From the NCBI RefSeq assembly GCF_014851815.1, contig NZ_JACVAJ010000001.1, positions 372,001 to 436,000 of the forward strand: a DNA stretch of 64,000 bases. Direction: 5' to 3'. Shown piece by piece: positions 60,736 through 64,000 of this stretch. Under the pieces are notes generated by a model. It saw only the letters and a program-made list of their open reading frames with translations, ran no database searches and had not been told where the DNA came from. A program made the position numbers and the translations under genes. Positions within the stretch are counted from its first letter, which is position 1. Each line of letters opens with the position of its first letter. The stretch is from Pseudoxanthomonas sp. PXM01. Its GTDB lineage: Bacteria > Pseudomonadota > Gammaproteobacteria > Xanthomonadales > Xanthomonadaceae.

Positions 60736-61482
60736 ATGCGCCAACGGCCGTTTGTCCTGTCCTCCGACCCTCACGCGCCGTTCCCGCCAGCCGCCAGCGC
60801 CATGCGTGATCCGGATGGCCTGCTGGCGATCGGTGGCGATCTTTCGTTGCCGCGTCTGCTCAACGCCTACCGGCACGGCATCTTTCCGTGGTTCTCGCCC
60901 GGCCAGCCCCCGCTGTGGTGGTCGCCTGACCCGCGGATGGTGTTCCATACCGATGGCGTGCGCCTGTCCTCACGTTTCCGTCGCGCCCTCAGGCACAGCA
61001 CCTGGCAGGTCCGCACGGATACCTGTTTTGATCAGGTCATCACCGCGTGCGCGCATGCGCCGCGCCCCGGACAGCACGGCACGTGGATCACGTCCGGCAT
61101 GCGGCAGGCCTACCTTGATCTGCATCGGCAGGGACATGCCCACTCGGTAGAGGTGTTCGACGGTGACGCGCTGGTGGGCGGTATCTACGGGGTCGCGATC
61201 GGCCGGATGTTCTTTGGCGAAAGCATGTTCAGCAGTCGCTCCGGGGGGTCAAAAATTGCGCTTGCGGCCTTGGCGTCGCGCCTGCACGACTGGGGATGGC
61301 CGTTGATCGATGCCCAAGTGGAAAACGATCACCTCCACTCTCTGGGGGGACGCCTGATGCCGCGCGAGGCCTTCCTCGAGCGGGTCGCCGAGCTGGTGGA
61401 TCAGCCCGCGCCGGAAGACGGCTGGGTCGAACGATTCGGCCTGCTGCCGGCTTCCGCGTTGTCGCAACCCTCGGTCTCATAA
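60736..61482 (+). CDS. aat: Aat: leucyl/phenylalanyl-tRNA-protein transferase
   Basis: 248 residues with the family blocks [38 protein letters not shown]-like [33 protein letters not shown] and [14 protein letters not shown]. Adds Leu or Phe to N-termini ending in Lys or Arg, creating N-degrons for ClpAP; clpA lies 1 kb away. The ATG at 60736 starts the conserved MRQRPFVL. Confidence 0.95.
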   Translation: MRQRPFVLSSDPHAPFPPAASAMRDPDGLLAIGGDLSLPRLLNAYRHGIFPWFSPGQPPLWWSPDPRMVFHTDGVRLSSRFRRALRHSTWQVRTDTCFDQVITACAHAPRPGQHGTWITSGMRQAYLDLHRQGHAHSVEVFDGDALVGGIYGVAIGRMFFGESMFSSRSGGSKIALAALASRLHDWGWPLIDAQVENDHLHSLGGRLMPREAFLERVAELVDQPAPEDGWVERFGLLPASALSQPSVS

Positions 61483-61490
61483 CGGAATTT

Positions 61491-61519
61491 TTGCACCGGG
61501 GACGCAGCTGGCGTACAAT
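61491..61519 (+). promoter_or_regulatory. Sigma-70 promoter of infA
   Basis: TTGCAC (-35) and TACAAT (-10) separated by exactly 17 bases, about 50 bases before the infA ATG. A near-consensus strong promoter, expected for a translation factor. Confidence 0.82.
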
Positions 61520-61567
61520 GCCCGGCTTCATGGCACCCGCCATCCCTCGCGGCACACACAGGTCTAC

Positions 61568-61786
61568 ATGTCGAAAGACGATTCCATTGAATTCGAAGGC
61601 ACCGTTGCCGAAACGCTGCCCAACACCATGTTCCGGGTCAAGCTGGAGAACGGGCACGAAATCATCGCCCACATCTCCGGCCGCATGCGCAAGAACTACA
61701 TCCGCATCCTGACCGGCGACAAGGTGAAGGTCGAAATGACCCCGTACGACCTCACCAAGGGTCGAATCACCTACCGCATGAAGTAA
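61568..61786 (+). CDS. infA: InfA: translation initiation factor IF-1
   Basis: 72 residues, the exact family length, with an S1-like OB fold ([53 protein letters not shown]). Binds the 30S A site during initiation. It has its own promoter and a strong terminator. Confidence 0.98.
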   Translation: MSKDDSIEFEGTVAETLPNTMFRVKLENGHEIIAHISGRMRKNYIRILTGDKVKVEMTPYDLTKGRITYRMK

Positions 61787-61805
61787 TTGTGGTAAGTAAT
61801 TGATT

Positions 61806-61830
61806 GAAAAGCGGCCAATGGCCGCTTTTC
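61806..61830 (+). terminator. Rho-independent terminator of infA
   Basis: GAAAAGCGGCC-AAT-GGCCGCTTTTC forms a perfect 11-base stem with a T run on the plus strand, 20 bases after the infA stop. Confidence 0.88.
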
Positions 61831-61972
61831 GCGTTCTTGGAGAACGCGTGTCCTCCATGACCATCGACACCCGGCCGGTCGTCATGCGGACTTCAGGCAG
61901 ATTCCACGTGATGGCGACGCCTTCAGCATGGCGCAGCGTCCACTCCGGGCGCGGACCCAGAAGAGAGCCGCC

Positions 61973-62341
61973 ATGAACTCCCGTCGTCCTACCCCCCTGA
62001 TGTTCGCGCTGGCATTGGCCATCGCTCCGAGCGCCGCATTCGCTGGCGAAGCCATCACCGATTGCGTCGATCTCGGCGATGACCAGGAAATCGTGCGTGC
62101 CGCTGGCGGACAGCAGTTTTTCCTCCGCAACGGCAGCGATCACTATCGCGTCGCCTTCCAGCACAGCTGCGACTCGATCCTGATGACGCCCCGGGTCGAC
62201 ATCAGCACGGGTGGCCAGGCCAATCGCCTGTGCGCCGCCGATACCCGCGTGAAGACCACCCGCGACACCTGCCGGGTGGCGTCGGTGGAGACCATGACAG
62301 CCGAGGAGTTCGCCAAGCGGAAGAAGCGCTCGTCACGCTGA
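61973..62341 (+). CDS. Small exported protein (DUF6491-like)
   Basis: 122 residues: signal peptide (PLMFALALAIAPSAAFA), then a small domain with four Cys (ITDCVDLGD, QHSCDSIL, RLCAADT, RDTCRVAS) probably making two disulphides, and a basic tail KRKKRSSR. AGAGAG precedes the ATG. Matches DUF6491-type envelope proteins common in Xanthomonadaceae; function unknown. Confidence 0.75.
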   Translation: MNSRRPTPLMFALALAIAPSAAFAGEAITDCVDLGDDQEIVRAAGGQQFFLRNGSDHYRVAFQHSCDSILMTPRVDISTGGQANRLCAADTRVKTTRDTCRVASVETMTAEEFAKRKKRSSR

Positions 62342-62353
62342 TCGCCTGCAACG

Positions 62354-62378
62354 AAAAGGCGGCCATGGGCCGCCTTTT
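62354..62378. terminator. Hairpin terminator between the small exported gene and clpA
   Basis: AAAAGGCGGCC-ATG-GGCCGCCTTTT with a T-rich tail on the plus side and T run on the minus side; likely bidirectional for the convergent genes. Confidence 0.85.
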
Positions 62379-62412
62379 CTTTTCTACCCGTTCTGTTCCT
62401 GCACCCGGGTCG

Positions 62413-64000
62413 TCATGACACGGTGGCGGGCAGCAACCGCTCCGGCTCCGCCTGCGCATCGACAACCAGTTCGCCGTCGCGTACGTCGATGCTGACCCGG
62501 CCGCCGTTGACCAGCTTGCCGAACAGCAGTTCGTCGGCGAGCGGACGTTTGACCTTGTCCTGGATCAGACGCGCCATCGGACGCGCACCCATCAACGGGT
62601 CGAAACCGTGCTGTGCCAGCCAGTCGCGCGCCGTCGGGGTCGCCGACAGGCTGACGTGCTTCTCCTGCAGCAGCATTTCCAGTTCGATGACGAACTTGTC
62701 CACCACCCGCAGGATGTGGTCGAAGCCCAGCCCCTGGAACTGCACGATGGCATCCAGCCGGTTGCGGAACTCCGGGGTGAAGCTGCGGCGGATCACTTCC
62801 ATCGCGTCCGTCGAATGATCCTGCTGAGTGAAGCCAATGGTGCGGCGCGATGCCTGCGCTGCGCCGGCGTTCGTGGTCATCACCAGGATGACGTTCTTGA
62901 AATTCGCCTCGCGGCCGTTGGTATCCGTCAGCACGCCGCGGTCCATGACCTGCAGCAGGATATTGAAGATGTCCGGGTGCGCCTTCTCCACTTCGTCCAG
63001 CAGCAGCACGCAGTGCGGTGTCTTGACGATCTTCTCGGTCAGCAGGCCACCCTGGTCAAAACCGACATAGCCCGGAGGCGCGCCGATCAGTCGGCTGACC
63101 GAATGCGGCTCCATGTACTCGGACATGTCGAAGCGCACCAGTTCGATGCCCAGTTGCAGCGCCAGTTGCTTGGTCACCTCGGTCTTGCCGACGCCGGTGG
63201 GGCCGGCGAACAGGAAGTTGCCGATCGGCTTTTCCGGATTGGCCAGGCCGCTGCGCGCCAGCTTGATCGACGACGCCAGCGTCTCGATCGCCGGATCCTG
63301 CCCGAAGATCACCATCTTCAGGTTGCGCTCCAGGTGCTGCAGCACGTCCTTGTCGGACGAGGACACCTGCTTGGCCGGGATGCGCGCCATCTTGGCCACG
63401 ATGGTCTCGATCTCCTCGACGTCGATCAGCTCCTTGCGCGTGCCTTCCGGCAACAGGCGCTGGCGGGCACCCGCCTCGTCGATGACGTCGATGGCCTTGT
63501 CGGGCAGCAGGCGGTCGCCGATGTGCTTGACCGACAGGTCGACGGCCGCCTGGAGGGCGTCGTCGGCGTAGGTCACGCCGTGGTGCGATTCGTACTTGGG
63601 CTTCAGGCCCTGCAGGATCTCGTAGGTCTCGCCCACGGTCGGCTCGACGATGTCGATCTTCTGGAAGCGGCGCGCCAATGCACGGTCCTTCTCGAAAATG
63701 CCGCGGTACTCCTGGAACGTGGTCGAACCGATGCAACGCAGGTCACCCGACGCCAGCGCCGGCTTGATCAGGTTCGACGCATCCATCGTGCCGCCACTGG
63801 CCGACCCGGCGCCGATGATGGTGTGGATCTCGTCGACGAACAGGATGGCGCCCGGGATCTTCTTGATCGCCGCCAGAACGCCCTTCAGGCGCTTCTCGAA
63901 ATCGCCGCGGTATTTGGTGCCCGCGACCAGCGCGCCGAGGTCCAGCGAGTAGATGACGGCGTCCAACAGGACATCCGGCACCTCGCCCTCGACGATGCGC
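62413..64000 (-). CDS. clpA: ClpA: ATP-dependent Clp protease unfoldase (N-terminus outside window)
   Basis: About 529 C-terminal residues of ClpA. Seen are the first ATPase domain's Walker B (ILFVDEIHTIIGAG) and arginine region (FQEYRGIFEKDRALARRF), the second domain's Walker A (GPTGVGKT) and Walker B (LLLDEVEKAHPDIF), and the ClpP-binding loop IGF in RTIGFTQQDHS. The frame is open to 64000; the N-domain, first Walker A and start codon lie beyond the window edge. ClpA unfolds proteins for ClpP, including N-end rule substrates made by Aat. Confidence 0.96.
   Translation of the reverse strand, partial: RIVEGEVPDVLLDAVIYSLDLGALVAGTKYRGDFEKRLKGVLAAIKKIPGAILFVDEIHTIIGAGSASGGTMDASNLIKPALASGDLRCIGSTTFQEYRGIFEKDRALARRFQKIDIVEPTVGETYEILQGLKPKYESHHGVTYADDALQAAVDLSVKHIGDRLLPDKAIDVIDEAGARQRLLPEGTRKELIDVEEIETIVAKMARIPAKQVSSSDKDVLQHLERNLKMVIFGQDPAIETLASSIKLARSGLANPEKPIGNFLFAGPTGVGKTEVTKQLALQLGIELVRFDMSEYMEPHSVSRLIGAPPGYVGFDQGGLLTEKIVKTPHCVLLLDEVEKAHPDIFNILLQVMDRGVLTDTNGREANFKNVILVMTTNAGAAQASRRTIGFTQQDHSTDAMEVIRRSFTPEFRNRLDAIVQFQGLGFDHILRVVDKFVIELEMLLQEKHVSLSATPTARDWLAQHGFDPLMGARPMARLIQDKVKRPLADELLFGKLVNGGRVSIDVRDGELVVDAQAEPERLLPATVS

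Overview
The window looks like chromosomal DNA of a high-GC gammaproteobacterium of the family Xanthomonadaceae (Xanthomonas, Stenotrophomonas, Pseudoxanthomonas or Lysobacter type). The main reason is the housekeeping block at the right: ftsK-lolA-rarA-crcB on one strand, trxB diverging from ftsK, then aat and infA, and clpA converging on them. The genus assignment is inferred from gene content and order; no database was searched.

Layout. (1) 1-23.9 kb is an accessory region, visibly less GC-rich than the rest. It starts with a stress and redox cassette: a possible catalase N-terminus cut by the window edge, a ferritin-like protein, an exonuclease III-type nuclease, a SemiSWEET-like membrane protein and a thioredoxin-reductase-like flavoprotein. 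Next comes a Tn5053/Tn7-type transposition module (tniA, tniB and two tandem tniQ paralogs) with a cluster of short direct repeats upstream of tniA that look like a transposon end. Two phage-defence systems follow: a Gabija-like pair (OLD-family nuclease plus UvrD-like helicase) and a complete Qat system (qatA-B-C-D), with a GNAT acetyltransferase and a small orphan gene between them. A KfrA-like plasmid protein, a small secreted protein and an XRE regulator with a candidate operator close the region and suggest a plasmid or integrative-element origin.

(2) 24.2-40.4 kb is a three-gene surface operon: a 710-residue secreted protein, a 3,509-residue protein made mostly of about 32 cadherin/Ig-like repeats, and a 1,183-residue predicted outer-membrane protein. 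The repeat gene carries a four-domain higher-order repeat with a period of exactly 1,134 bp. One DUF11 domain appears to be split between the first two proteins.

(3) 40.4-47.4 kb holds fdhD and a YdeP/FdhF-type molybdoenzyme, a YcaD-like MFS transporter, hemN behind a perfect FNR/Anr box, and two small envelope-protein genes. (4) 47.4-52.3 kb is a Fap-like functional-amyloid operon: a glycine-rich repeat protein, two small exported proteins, a C39 peptidase and an outer-membrane transporter with an N-terminal coiled coil. Three of the exported proteins share a C-terminal motif. (5) 52.4-64 kb is conserved core: crcB, rarA, lolA, ftsK, trxB, a metallophosphoesterase, a GNAT-like protein, aat, infA with a clear sigma-70 promoter and terminator, a small secreted protein, and clpA cut by the window end.

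No tRNA, rRNA or CRISPR array was seen. Most other long open frames are antisense shadows caused by high GC, especially inside the repeat gene.
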